From Strix aluco (Eukaryota > Chordata > Aves > Strigiformes > Strigidae), in the NCBI RefSeq assembly GCF_031877795.1, contig NC_133934.1, positions 104,100,610-104,164,609 of the forward strand: a DNA stretch of 64,000 nucleotides, read 5' to 3'. The notes under the pieces were generated by a model. The model was not told the origin of the DNA, made no database searches, and saw only the letters and a program-made list of their open reading frames with translations. Shown here piece by piece: positions 39,201-49,797 of the stretch. Each line of letters starts with the position of its first letter. The first letter of the stretch is position 1. Made by a program: the position numbers and the translations under genes.

Positions 39201-42025
39201 TTAACTGTATGTACAAATAGCACAGAAGGATGTTTGATAACATGGTGCTCTCTGAAAGCAACTGCGAAACGGAAGAGATCGGGAGGACCCCCCAAACCAT
39301 TGCCCAGCTAGCAGCAGCAGATGCATTTTCTGAAGTGCAATGGCAAAGCAATCATCACGGATCATACTGTATTTTGCAGAAAGCAGATGTGTCCAATTAG
39401 GAGCTCTACGTGAGTACACACAAACAACAGAAAGATGCAAATCAACAGCTTCCAGAAAAGCACTGCACTAGCTACTGGGCATCTTTCCATACTGGGCTGT
39501 AGCTTTTTCAGGGAAGTTTACTTTGTCTGGCAATGTTGGAAAGTCATGAGCATATGGGATAGGTGTAGAAGAAATCCAAGACAGGATACAAACCTTGAAG
39601 AATGGCTATAGAAAGACAACAGTAGTAGAAAAAAGAAGTAAAAGGCTTTATACAGGTTTTATGAAAACAGCAGTTAACACAGATAGTCACATGTCTGAGC
39701 AAAAATACAACAGATGGCAGTGATCTTCAGTCATTTTCCACAGCATTCAAATATGGAGAAGTATCAGTAGTATATTTTCTTCTCAATTGCTCTTTTATCA
39801 CAGCTAAAGAAAGACATGATTTACTTAAATACATGTAACTCCGCGACACAGCACCCATATACTGAAATTCAACTATATAATTCATATCTAATTACATAAA
39901 TCAATCTACCTTATAAAAATAAGGATTTTTTCTCTCCAGATTGATATTTTCTATATATTTTTAAGTGGTTATATTTATGTTTTAGTAAAATCATGATTAG
40001 TGTTGAATATCATAAAGCCATTAACTTAGTACCAAATCTCCCATCCACCCATGACAGGAAAATAAGGAGGTAAGAGGAAAACTGCATTCCCAACATACAA
40101 AGTCTGATGCTTCCTGATGTCAATGAATATTGCAAAGCAAAATATTGTGGCTTTTAGGAATGCCAAGAAATCATTTTTTGTCCTTGGGGACACTATGAAC
40201 TAGTGAGCAGGATTGTCCTGCATGTCAGATGCCTCTGAGGAATTTGACTGACTGCTCAAAAGTGGGATGGACAGTCCTATGGAGATGCACCCTCTGTGCT
40301 GCAGAACCAGCAAGGAGATTTACTCTTTCCATTGTTGCTGCTGACTTGTTTACACATTTTTCCTGTTTCTCTCTGTTCCTTTTCTCTTTTAAAGTAAACC
40401 TCATCCAGTGCCAAATTCTGCCAGGTTCTGAAGAAGTTATCTAACTCCCAAGTTTAAGTATTAGATGAAGCAAAGGCTTATGAAGAAGTAGCTAACATGA
40501 CATTGTCTGTAAATGATTTGGTCTTCTTTTGTTTGGAAAGGCAGTCTGAGGCCTGTGGATGTGTGCAATGGACTCGTTCTCCATATTGGTCCTGAATATA
40601 AAGAAAGGTATAGCTCTGCTCTGGAGAAAAGTGTCCCAATTTCTGCTTGGGAGACCTGTCTTTGGAGGGTACATTTCCAACACACTTCATGACCTCTTTT
40701 AAATAGGACTGAAGAAAGGAGGATTAAAGCTGGCACAACTGCCAATATCCTCAGTCTAGAGAGCTGATTGCCTTCACTGGTTAGAATGCAATTGTAAGCC
40801 TGAATATGATGAAAAGTAATCCTGATCTCATAGCTCAGTAATCTGTGCTTATTAGCAGGCAGAGATCTCTTACCCATGTTAAATCTTGTAGAAGTGTAAG
40901 TGATTTTTTTATCATAATAATGTTAGTTACTGCTTATCTGAGCTACTCTACTCCTGTGTGATACTTGAGAAGAGCTTGAGGAACATAAAGCAACTTCTCC
41001 AACATGGGCAACTCTTCATCCACTGCCTCCTTTTCCACAGGACATTCCCTTTTAAGTAAGATGACCTAGAAGCTTCCTGGAAGTTACACAAGGTGACTGT
41101 GGTCCTTCTGTCACTGCTGATGCTGGCAGCACTTGACTCTTCATCGGATACTTTTTTATGTCAAGTAGATGGAGTGGAGTTTTTGCTTTGCAATTCTTTG
41201 GTCAGGACAGGAATTCTGGAAAAAGTGCATTACCTGATGGCCAATATGCATGGGACTGGACCACTGCTCAAGGGTTAGAAGTACCAGCTGAGGAAAAGGA
41301 AAATGTCCTACCTAGGATTTTGGTGAAAGGGCTGAGTGCCGTTAGTAAGGCTCAGAAACTGCTATTCATTGTATCCTAGCTGTTCCCATCTCCTCAAGAA
41401 GAGCGGTTATCAGGCAGTATCAGTCCAGTAAGACACTACCTTCATCAATAAACTGGCTTGTGAAGGGCACTGAGTACAGGGGGAGCCAGGCCTGTCCTCC
41501 TCCACCACTAGTGCTGGGCACCACCAGTTTCTGAAAGCAGTAAGCTCACTGTCCCCCTCCAGTATGACCTGAGCTCTAGCCAGGGGTGGAAGGCTTACTC
41601 CTATGAGTGCTACGAGGTAGGAGGGGCTGAAAAGTCCAAACAGTTTCCACAGATCTGACTTGCACTTAGGTAACAGCACAGTCCAAATGGGTTATTAACT
41701 TGGGCATACATACTGCAAGGTTGCCAGGAACCTTTCCTAAGTTGGTGATGGGAGAATTTGTTTTAATGCATGGCAGAGTTCTGCTTGGGAGGTGATGTTT
41801 TTCATCTGTTGCAATTTTTAAAATGTATAGTGTGTACATCCAAAGACTAATGATGGACATGCATTGGCAGGTGCACACTCAACTCATTGATAAATTATTG
41901 CAAAGAAGCTCCATCATATGCTCTTTCAGAATGATTGTCCGTTTTTTGGAGGCAGTCTAGTGAATCATTTTGATGCCTTAGTTCTGAGTTAACAAACATG
42001 TGCTCAGGGGCTCCCACTGAATCGG

Positions 42026-42062
42026 GGCTGGGCCTTTGCAAAGTCAATAGTTTATTTACTGA
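42026..42062. promoter_or_regulatory. Candidate endoderm-type element: HNF4-like plus FOX site
   Basis: CAAAGTC (42,039-42,045), the core preferred by HNF4, is followed 7 bp later by TATTTAC (42,053-42,059), which fits the forkhead consensus TRTTTRY. Foregut expression of NKX2-1 depends on forkhead factors, so the pairing is plausible. It is short enough to arise by chance. Confidence 0.3.
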
Positions 42063-42405
42063 CTAAGAATAAAGCACCCGGGAAGATGTTTGAGGATGTT
42101 AACAATGCTTTTCATTAGCTGAAGATGGCATTTAGATCTTGATCATGGCATGTTTATTCATTAGTTTCAGTGAAAACACAGGCCTGTTTGCAGGGTGAAA
42201 GTAACAGCGAGACCTGGGGGGGCAAAAGAAAGGAAGAAAAGACAGAGGTTGTGTGTGCATTCACCTCTTTGAGGAGGAGGAAAAAACAACCCAAACCAAC
42301 AAATGAGATGATTTCATGCCTTGTTAAAATCCATGCCAAAGTAACAGAAAATACACTGAAAGGCAGTAAGTTTCTTTTGCCTCAAAGCCATTATCAATGA
42401 CATTT

Positions 42406-43154
42406 CATAGAATCATAAAATCATAGAATGGTTTGGGTTGGAAGGGACCCTAAAGATCATCTAGTTCCAACCCCCCTGCCATGGGCAGGGAAACCTTCCA
42501 CTAGACCAGGTTGCTCAAAGCCCCATCCAACCTGGCTTTGAACAATTCTGGGGGCGGGGGGGGGCAGCCACAGCCTCTCTGGGCAACCTGTTCCGGTGCC
42601 TCACCACCCTCACAGTGAAGAATTTCTTCCTTACATCTAATCTAAATCTACCCTCTTTCATTTTAAAGCCATTACTCCTTGTCCTATCACTACATGCCCC
42701 TGTTAAAAGTCCCTCCCCATCTTTTCTGTAGGCCCCCTTTTGGCACTGGAAGGCTGCTACAAGATCTCCCCAAAGCCTTCCCTTCTCCAGGCCGAACAAC
42801 CCCAACTCTCTCAGCCTGTCCTCATAAGGGAAGTGCTCCAGCCTCCTGATCATCTTCATGGCCTCCTCTGGACCCGGTCAAGCAGGCCCACATCTTTCTT
42901 ATGCTGGGGACCCCAGAGCTGAACGCAGTACTCCAGCTGGAGTCTCACATGAGCAGAGGGGAAGAATCATCTCCCTTGACTTGCTGGTCATGCTGCTTTT
43001 GATGCAGCCCAGGATAGGGTTGGCTTTCTGGGCTACAAATATGCATTGCCGGCTCATGTTGAGCTTCTTGTCAGCTAACACCCCCAAGTCATTTTCTGTA
43101 GGGCTGCTCTCAATCCACTCCTTGCCTAGCCTGCATTTGTGCTTGGGATTGCCT
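42406..43154 (-). mobile_element. CR1 LINE, copy 1, 5'-truncated, 3' end of ORF2 plus 3' UTR
   Basis: The element runs right to left. Its 3' end at 42,406 has the CR1 hallmark of tandem ATTCTATG-type octamers (CATAGAAT on the plus strand). Upstream on the minus strand is a decayed ORF2 C-terminal region at 42,515-42,859, where the pattern RRLEHFPYEDRLRELGLF and RLDVRKKFFTVRVVRHRNRL is recognisable. It ends abruptly at the 3' end of copy 2. 5' truncation is the rule for CR1, which integrates by target-primed reverse transcription. Confidence 0.93.
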
Positions 43155-45139
43155 CACAGAATCACAGAATCACAGAATCATCTGGGTTGGAAAGGACCTT
43201 GAAGATCATCTAGTCCAACCTTTAACCTAGCATTGGCAGTTTCCAACTACACCATATCCCTCAGTGCTATGTCGACCCTACTCTTAAACACCTCCAGGGA
43301 TGGGGACTCCACCACCTCCCTGGGCAGCCCATTCCAATGCCTACCAACCTGTTCTGTAAAGAAATGCTTCCTAATATCCAGTCTAAACCTTCCCTGGCGC
43401 AATTTGAGGCCAATCCCTCTTGTCTTATCACTCATTACTTGGTTAAAGAGGCTCATCCCCAGCTCTCTGCAACCTCCTTTCAGGTAGTTGTAGAGGGCAA
43501 TGAGTTCTCCCCTCAGCCTCCTCTTCTCCAAACTAAACAACTCCAGTTCCCTCAGCCGCTCCTCATACGACATGTGCTCCAGACCCTTCACCAGCTTCGT
43601 TGCCCTTCTCTGGACACGCTCGAGTAATTCAATGCCCTTTTTGTAGTGAGGGGCCCAAAACTGAACACAGTAATCGAGGTGCAGCCTCACCAGTGCCGAG
43701 TACAGGGGTAAGATCACTTCCCTGTCCCTGCTGGCCAAGCTATTGCTGATACAGAACCATGTGCAGGACCTTGCACTTGGCCTTGTTGAACTTCACGAGG
43801 TTTGCACAAGCCCACCTCTCAAGTGTGTCAAGGTCCCTCTGGATGGCACATCCCTTTCGACCGCACCACGCAGCTTGGTGTTGTCGGCAAACTTGCTGAG
43901 GGTGCACTCAGTCCCACTGTCCATGTCTCCAACAAAGATGTTAAACAGCACTGGTCCCAACACCACTCCCTGAGGAACGCACCTTGTCACTGGTCTCTAC
44001 TTGGATATCGAGCCGTTGACTGCAACTCTTTGAGTGTGACCATCCAGCCAATTCCTTATCCACCAATATGGTGGTCCATTCATCAAATCCACTTCTGTCC
44101 GATTTAAAGACAAGAATGTTGTGCCGGGACAGTGTCAAAAGCTTTGCACAAGTCCAGATAGATGATGTCAGTTGCTCTTCCCTTATTCACCAATGCTGTA
44201 ACCACATTGTAGAGGGACACCAAATTTGTCAGGCACAATTTGCCCTTAGTGAAGCATGTTGGCTGTCAGCAACCACCTCCTTATTTTCCATGTGCCTTAG
44301 AATAGTTTCCAGGAGGATTCACTCCATGATCTTGTCAGGCACAGAGGTGAGACTGACTGGCCTGTTCCCCAGGTCTTCCTTTTTTCACTTTTTAAAAATG
44401 GGGGTTATGTTTCCCCTTTTCCAGTCAGTAAGAACTTCACCAGACTGCCACAACTTCTCAAATATGATGAACAGTGTCTTAGCCACTTCATCCGTCAGTT
44501 CCCTCAGGACCCATGGAAGCATCTCATCAGGTCCCATGGATTTGTGCACCTTCAGGTTCCTTAGATGGTCTCAAACCTGATCTTCTCCTGCAGTGGGTAG
44601 TTCTTCATTCTCCCAGTCCCTGCATTTGCCTTCTATGACTTGGCTGGAGCACTTGCCAGTGAAGACTGAGGCAAAAAAGTTGTTGAGTACCTCAGCCTTC
44701 TCCATGTCCCAGATAACCAGGTCTTCTGTTTCCTTCTGGAGAGGGCAAACACTTTCCCTAGTTTTCCTTTTATCACCGACGTACCTATAGAAGCTTTCCT
44801 TGTTGCCCTTGACATCCCTGGCCAGCTTTAATTCTATTGGGGATTTGGCCTTCCTAACCTGATCCCTGACTGCTCAGAGAATTTCTCTGTATTCTTCCCA
44901 GGCTACCTGTCCTTGCTTCCACCCTCTGTAGGCTTCCTTTTTTTGTCTGAGTTTGTCCAAGAGCTCCTTGTTCATCCATGCAGACCTCCTGGTGTTCTTA
45001 CCTGACTTCTTCTTTTTTGGGATTCATTGCTCCCGAGCTTGGAGGAGGTGATCATTGAATACTAACCAGCTCTTTTGGTACCCTCTTCCCTCCGGGGCTT
45101 TAGCCCTACCAAGCAGATTCCTGAAGAGGCCAAAGTCTT
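43155..45139 (-). mobile_element. CR1 LINE, copy 2, 5'-truncated, with broken reverse transcriptase ORF2
   Basis: Three CACAGAAT octamers (ATTCTGTG on the minus strand) at 43,155-43,178 mark the 3' end. On the minus strand 43,247-43,738 keeps an open C-terminal ORF2 segment, with [13 protein letters not shown] near its start. After a junction near 43,757, where intervening CR1 sequence is missing, 43,793-44,150 shows reverse-transcriptase motifs [14 protein letters not shown] and FADNTKL. The usual catalytic FADD is FADN here, so the second Asp is lost. Upstream parts to about 45,139 are frame-broken ORF2 sequence. The copy is non-autonomous and dead. Its cleaner sequence than the ancient LINE remnants suggests a younger bird-specific insertion. 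Confidence 0.93.
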
Positions 45140-46000
45140 AAGCATTTGTTAAGATATATCTCCTAGATACAGCTTAACCACTGGTAAGGCTAACAAATCA
45201 ATTTTCCTTGCTAAATACCCTTAGAGTTTAGATGGATTAATTTGTTTCTATCAGGAAAAATGGTATTTTCAGTCTCACCTTCTCTTCTTCACAAGACTTT
45301 CTTTTTATTGTAAATCTCCATAGTCTATTGAATTGACTCATTATTTAATACATTCTTCCTACTTGGATGTATCAAATTAAGGGCACTGCAATACTTGAAC
45401 CTGACTCTATCATCCTCCCTGCACCCCTGTTGTGGTGACTTCCCCTCAGTCTGCAAGGGCACTACTTTAGCCTTTGCTGATTCCCAGGAATCGCACCTTC
45501 CCTGGGCTTGGTAAAAGACAATACTCACAAACTGCACATTTTGAGTCAAGAAATCCACATCAGGGGACATTGCAACCAGTGACGAGATGAAATCACTGCA
45601 GCCTGGGGCTGGGAAGGGACACCCTAGCACCCTCTGTCATTGCCCGTATGAACAATAACTGATAAAAGCAATAATATAGCAAAGACCTCCTATGGCCATG
45701 TGTGGGCTCCGGGGCAGGAGACCAGCCCAGATAACCAAGGAACCAGGGAGGGAGTCTGCCGGGTGGGATGCTGCCAAACCCTGGGCAAGCTGACGGAAGG
45801 TAGATTTGGGCTGAGGAGGAGGGGTCTTCTGTTGTCTTTGTTTCCGTTTTTAATGACGATGTCACACTATTTCCACGTCTGATCCTGCTGCATAGCTGGG
45901 TCGCAAAGAGTTAAAATGGAGAGCAGCATGTGCACTTTTAAAACTACATGCGACAAAGTCCGTTGCTTGAAGTCCGGGTCCCTTCTCCCCCAGCCCCTCC
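45140..46000. other. Gene-free spacer between CR1 and the NKX2-8 domain
   Basis: Mixed sequence with short random open frames. There is no recognised gene or repeat. Confidence 0.4.
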
Positions 46001-46009
46001 CCAGCTTCC

Positions 46010-46190
46010 AGCAATCATTTATTATAAAGGGGTTTTATGATACAAATTTGATAATCTCCCATACACATTGGCGCTGTTCTAATTGGAGTTGTAAGCCCAT
46101 AAAATTCAAGCCCTTTGTTTTCATGAAGGCCACAAGGTTTTAAAAGATACTATTGTACCGCCTAAAACCCATAAAATTGTCACTAGGGAC
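46010..46190. promoter_or_regulatory. AT-rich candidate element with repeated CCCATAAAATT
   Basis: CCCATAAAATT occurs at 46,096-46,106 and again at 46,168-46,178, and TTTTATG is at 46,033-46,039. TTTTATG/CATAAAA matches the preference of posterior HOX and CDX homeodomains. The block lies about 1.4 kb beyond the putative 3' end of NKX2-8. Its function is unknown. Confidence 0.3.
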
Positions 46191-46363
46191 TGATTAAACA
46201 GTCCTGAATTGAAACAGTGCGGATTTTGTCTAGGTCCTTTTCATGCACAACAATGCTCTTTTCAACCCCCAAGACAAAAGGAGGTTTAAGGAGCGATTCT
46301 CTGAGAGATTCTTCTAAGATAACCCCATCCATATGGGAGACAAGGTGGCCAGCAGCTGAGACG

Positions 46364-46397
46364 AAAAAAAAAAAAAAAAAAAAAAAAAAGAAAAAAA
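46364..46397. repeat. Poly(A) run, A26 G A7
   Basis: A homopolymer run, giving T-rich sequence on the minus strand. No retroposed gene body is recognisable beside it. Confidence 0.85.
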
Positions 46398-46479
46398 GAT
46401 TTCGGATGGCAGGAGGAAAAATAAAGGGAAGGGGGAGGAAAGACAACAACAAAAAAACCCAGGTGACACGGAGGCTGTA

Positions 46480-47400
46480 TTTCCCCGGGTCCTTCCCGCA
46501 CATCCCAGAAGGCTGGTCCGCTCCGCATCTCCCTCTTGGCACATGGCCCCCTGCCCAAGCAGGGAAGGGGAAGCAGGCGGGAGGGCCGGCGTCGCTCCAT
46601 CCTCCCCGACCTGCCCTGCCTTGCCCGTGGCTCTGATCCTCCCGCACGGAGGCCACAGGCAACACCGAGCCTCCCCGGTGGAGGGGCCGCAGCCCTGGGG
46701 GAGACAGGGCTGGGACGGGAACACCACGCATCCCAGGGGAGCACCTGGTGCGAATGATCCCCTTTCCAGGGAATAAAAACAAAACCCCAAAGATCTTCTT
46801 CGTGTCCCTTTCCCTCGACAGCCTTTCCTCGGCGGGCAGGTTGGCCGCATCAGTCCCCGTGAGCTCTTTGCCCCCAAATATTCCCGCCGCTCTCCTAGTC
46901 CGCGGCTCCCATCGAAGGGATGTAGGCAGCTGGTCTAGTCTATATTTCACAGATCTGGGTTTGGGTTGTTGGGGGGTTTTTTGATCTTTTTTTCCCTCCA
47001 TTGGCAGTTGCCAGGACAATGATATGATTTTTTTCCAAAAAAACTTAATAAAACAAGCAGTTCATCATCAAAGGGTTTCAAAACAATTCTCTGGGCGTTA
47101 AAAGGCATCAGTGTTTTCTCTTGGCTACCCTTCCCCAGTCGACAGATACAGACTAACGGGAAGATTGGCTTCGCTCTGCATCCTGCCTTAGCGGCTCTAA
47201 AGAAGACGGGAGCGATCGGCGGCCCCGCGGGAGGCGGTGGCCCCGCGCTGAGCCCCCCGGCCGGCCTGGGAGCGAGCGGGGAGCCCCGCGCCGCAGCCTC
47301 CGCGGCCTCGCCCGGCGCCGGGCACCGCCGCCCGGAACGAAAAGTCGGGGAGCCTGCAGAGACAGGGGGCTCCGGGCTCGGGCTTCCCCTTGGAAATATC
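46480..47400. other. GC-rich flank downstream of NKX2-8
   Basis: CpG-rich at 46,480-46,760 and 47,180-47,400, with an AT-richer stretch between. A 278-codon open frame on the minus strand runs through the homopolymer and lacks any recognisable domain, so it is not called. Confidence 0.45.
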
Positions 47401-47591
47401 ACCCGGTTTACAAAGAGATGCTTGCAGCAGATTTTATTCGCCGTTTACCGGCGCACGTGGGCGAAATAAACGAACTTGAAAGCGAAATTCCGCTGGCGCG
47501 ATCAAGACCAGTATTTAGGCTTTTATGGCACAGGAGGCAACCCTGCGAAAAAGCCCCCGTGGCCAGAAATACACTTCTCCGCCGGGAAAAA

Positions 47592-47616
47592 TTTATTTGA
47601 CAAAAAACATTTTATT
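47592..47616 (-). terminator. NKX2-8: Candidate poly(A) signals of NKX2-8
   Basis: Two canonical AATAAA hexamers lie on the minus strand at 47,616-47,611 and 47,597-47,592, about 400 nt past the stop codon and in an AT-rich patch after GC-rich DNA. Another AATAAA-like site at 47,439-47,434 is a possible distal alternative. Confidence 0.5.
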
Positions 47617-47930
47617 AGTCACTGGAAGCATCAGCTATCTGAAAACAAACTAGGTCGCTAGGATTATTATTTTTTTATGAAGGAATCTCTGGAAAAGGAG
47701 CGGGAGGAGGAGCGGTTTTACAAAACCAGAGCCGCGCCCGGCATCCGCGCCCTCGGGCGCGCCCGGCGGAGGGGAGGGTGGCCCGGGCGAGCCCCGTCCC
47801 GGCCGGCCGCGCCGCCGGCCGGCCCGCCGCCGCCGCCCCAGGGCCGCGCTCCGCCGCCCGCCCGCCCCGGCCCGGCGGCCGCGGTGCCTGGCGCGCCCCG
47901 GCGCCTTCCCCGCGCCCGGAGCCCGGGACT

Positions 47931-47956
47931 GGGGCTGGGGCTGGGGCTGGGGCGGG
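47931..47956 (+). repeat. (GGGGCT)n tract with G-quadruplex potential
   Basis: Four GGGG runs separated by CT, then a GGG run, fit a tight G4 motif with 2-nt loops on the plus strand. It sits 55 bp past the NKX2-8 stop codon, on the template strand for the gene; the mRNA would carry the C-rich complement. Confidence 0.85.
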
Positions 47957-48010
47957 CCTCCCCGCGCCCCTGGGGTGATGAGTCCGGCCCCGCAGGGCGA
48001 GGCGCCGCCG

Positions 48011-48558
48011 TCACCACCCCCAGGAGACGACGGCGGGGTGCGCTAAGTGCTGGTAAGCCGGGAAGACGCCGAGGGCGGTGGCGGCGGGCGGGCAGGCTCG
48101 GTAGCCCGGCAGGGCGAGCGCGGCCTGGGCGCTGCAGCCCGCCAGCGCGCAGCCCAGCTTGGGGCGGGCGGCGGGCGGCGAGGGGCTGGCGGGGCAGCCG
48201 CGGCAGCGCTCCCCGTCCCGCACCAGCACCGGGACCACCACCCGGCGCAGCAGGGCGGGCGGGCGCGGCGGGGGGCTGCCGGGGCCTTCGCTCCGCGCCC
48301 GCTTCATCTTGTAGCGGTGGTTTTGGAACCAGATCTTCACCTGGGTGGGCGTGAGGCTGAGCAGCCGGGCCAGCTGCTCCCGCTCCGGCGCCGAGAGGTA
48401 CCGCTGCTGCCGGAACCGCCGCTCCAGCTCCAGCGTCTGCGCCTTGGAGAAGAGCACCCGCCGCTTCTTCTTCTTCTCCTCGGCCTCAGAACCGCGGGCG
48501 GGGAGCGACCTTTGCGTGGAGTCGGGCAAGCTCAGCTCCGGGCCGCTCTCGTCGGAAG
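48011..48558 (-). CDS. NKX2-8: NKX2-8 exon 2: homeodomain, NK2-specific domain and C-terminus
   Basis: NKX2-8 is an NK2-class homeodomain transcription factor of the ventral neural tube and foregut. Joined to exon 1 it gives a 237-aa protein, close to the human 239. This exon supplies residues 56-237. A basic KKKKRR stretch (84-89) leads into the homeodomain (about 85-144). Helix 3 contains [15 protein letters not shown], with Trp132, Gln134, Asn135 and the NK2-defining Tyr138 at homeodomain position 54. The NK2-specific domain follows at about 160-174 ([15 protein letters not shown]). The C-terminus ends [17 protein letters not shown] and is followed by TGA, matching the family's conserved tail. 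The acceptor is CTGTCCCCAG at 48,568-48,559, and the split Ser codon restores HYP-SSDES exactly. The middle of the C-terminal half is Pro/Ala-rich. Confidence 0.97.
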
Positions 48559-49631
48559 CTGGGGACAGCGAGGGGGTTAGAGAGAGGGGGCGGCCGGGGC
48601 CGGGGCGCGGGGCAGGCACCGAGGAGGCAGCGGGCCGTCGAGAGCCGAATCGCCTCCCGTAGGGAGAGCCCCGGCTGTTTACCGGGCCGAATTAATCCCA
48701 ACAGTCAACAAGCGATGCGAGCTAACCCCCCGAATACACTAAACCTAACCCACGGGACGGAGCGGGCTTCCCCCCCGCCGGGAGCGGCTCTGCCCCGGCG
48801 TCGATCCCCTCACGGGCACGGCCGCTCCGCCGCGCACAGCCCGGGGGCTTGCCGGCTGCTAGCCTCTGAGCGTGCTAAAACGTAAAGCCGGGCTGCTGCC
48901 CGGTCCTTTCATCACCGCTTTTCTCCAGCAGCTCGATTACCTTAATATTTCACTTCTCCCGAATGGGGTTCCCACATCCGTCCGAAGGACGGCCTCCCCC
49001 CACGCACACACAGGTATACATTAAAAGCCACGTATCTGCGGCAGAATTTACGCGTGTGAGGTCAGACCAGTGTGCTACATGGCTGGGTTTGTGAGCCGGA
49101 GCCCGCTCTCCGCGGAGGCAGACGTGTGGATCTAAGCGGTGGCGCCTGGGGCGCGCTCCGCGGCAGCGCGGGGAGGCGAGGCGCTGGGGGGGCGCTTAGC
49201 TCTCCTCTGCTGTGCGTGAGGTGACCTGAAACCCCTCCAGCACAAAAAGGCAGGATTTCTTGCAACAGTGAAACGGGGGGGAAAAAACCAAACCGAAACA
49301 AAAAGAATCCGGGAAGCGAGCTTAAACGATAAGCGCAGAGAGGCGGGCGGACACAGCCTGAGGTTTTGCTTTCTGCCGTAGCTGGGAACATGCACAGACC
49401 TACAGAAAAAAAAAATAATCTTTTCTCCCTTAAGCTCGTGGCCGGGATGTTCCTGCTGTTTCATTGTTGCAATGCAGTAATATTCTATAAAACTCTCAGC
49501 CTGGATCCCCCCGATCCTGTAGGCTACACACGCTGGCGATTCGCATCTTCGCATCTTCCCCAAAGGAAGGGGGGAAACAAATAAAAGATAGCTGTGCGGA
49601 GGTGGCGAATTCCTGTCCGTTTCATACTCAC
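48559..49631 (-). other. NKX2-8: NKX2-8 intron, 1,073 bp
   Basis: It begins with GTGAGT at 49,631-49,626 and ends with CCCCAG at 48,564-48,559 on the minus strand. It is GC-rich near exon 2 and more balanced toward exon 1. A CACACA stretch lies near 49,001-49,010. No other gene or repeat family was seen inside. Confidence 0.9.
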
Positions 49632-49797
49632 AGGGATAGTGATTTCTGTCTGTCTCTATCCACCCTCGGTACGGCGAGCCGGTGTAGTTCTCCGCTGAGT
49701 GGTGATGGTCAGAGGCTTGCTTTATGCTATTAGCATCCTGCTCTGGTAAATCCAAAATGCTTCTCACTGTAAAACTGATCCTGCCAGACGTGGCCAT
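49632..49797 (-). CDS. NKX2-8: NKX2-8 exon 1: N-terminal TN domain
   Basis: This exon encodes residues 1-55 plus one base of codon 56. The start is ATG at 49,797-49,795 in a strong context (CTACCATGG). The protein begins MATSGRISFTVRSILDLPEQ, almost the same as mammalian NKX2-8. The TN motif at about residues 8-19 (SFTVRSILDLPE) is the repressor-recruiting element of NK2 and related homeoproteins, which typically binds Groucho/TLE. Residues 20-45 are diverged and His-rich (DHHH), then WIETDRNHYP leads to the splice site, as in the human protein. The donor GTGAGT follows at 49,631. The frame stays open upstream without a better ATG, so this start is preferred on conservation and context. Confidence 0.96.

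Larger units (their letters stand above)
32491..42405. other. Gene-free intergenic stretch between NKX2-1 and NKX2-8, part 2
   Basis: No supported genes. Candidate conserved blocks by appearance are 33,030-33,310 (with a perfect octamer ATTTGCAT at 33,218-33,225), 37,120-37,390, and 42,000-42,130 with FOX- and HNF4-like sites. The rest is ordinary AT-rich sequence with short random open frames. Confidence 0.4.
47690..48880. other. CpG island covering NKX2-8 exon 2 and adjacent intron
   Basis: Extremely GC-rich with dense CpG through the 3' UTR, exon 2 and the start of the intron. Gene-body CpG islands are usual for this class of developmental homeobox gene. It also explains the long spurious open frames on the opposite strand here. 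Confidence 0.7.

Noticed and set aside
46183-47019. 278-codon minus-strand open frame downstream of NKX2-8
   Set aside because: It passes through a poly(T) run (poly-Phe in translation), has no recognisable domain and no acceptor linking it to NKX2-8.
47677-48354. 225-codon plus-strand open frame opposite NKX2-8 exon 2
   Set aside because: Antisense shadow of the real homeodomain exon and its GC-rich 3' UTR.
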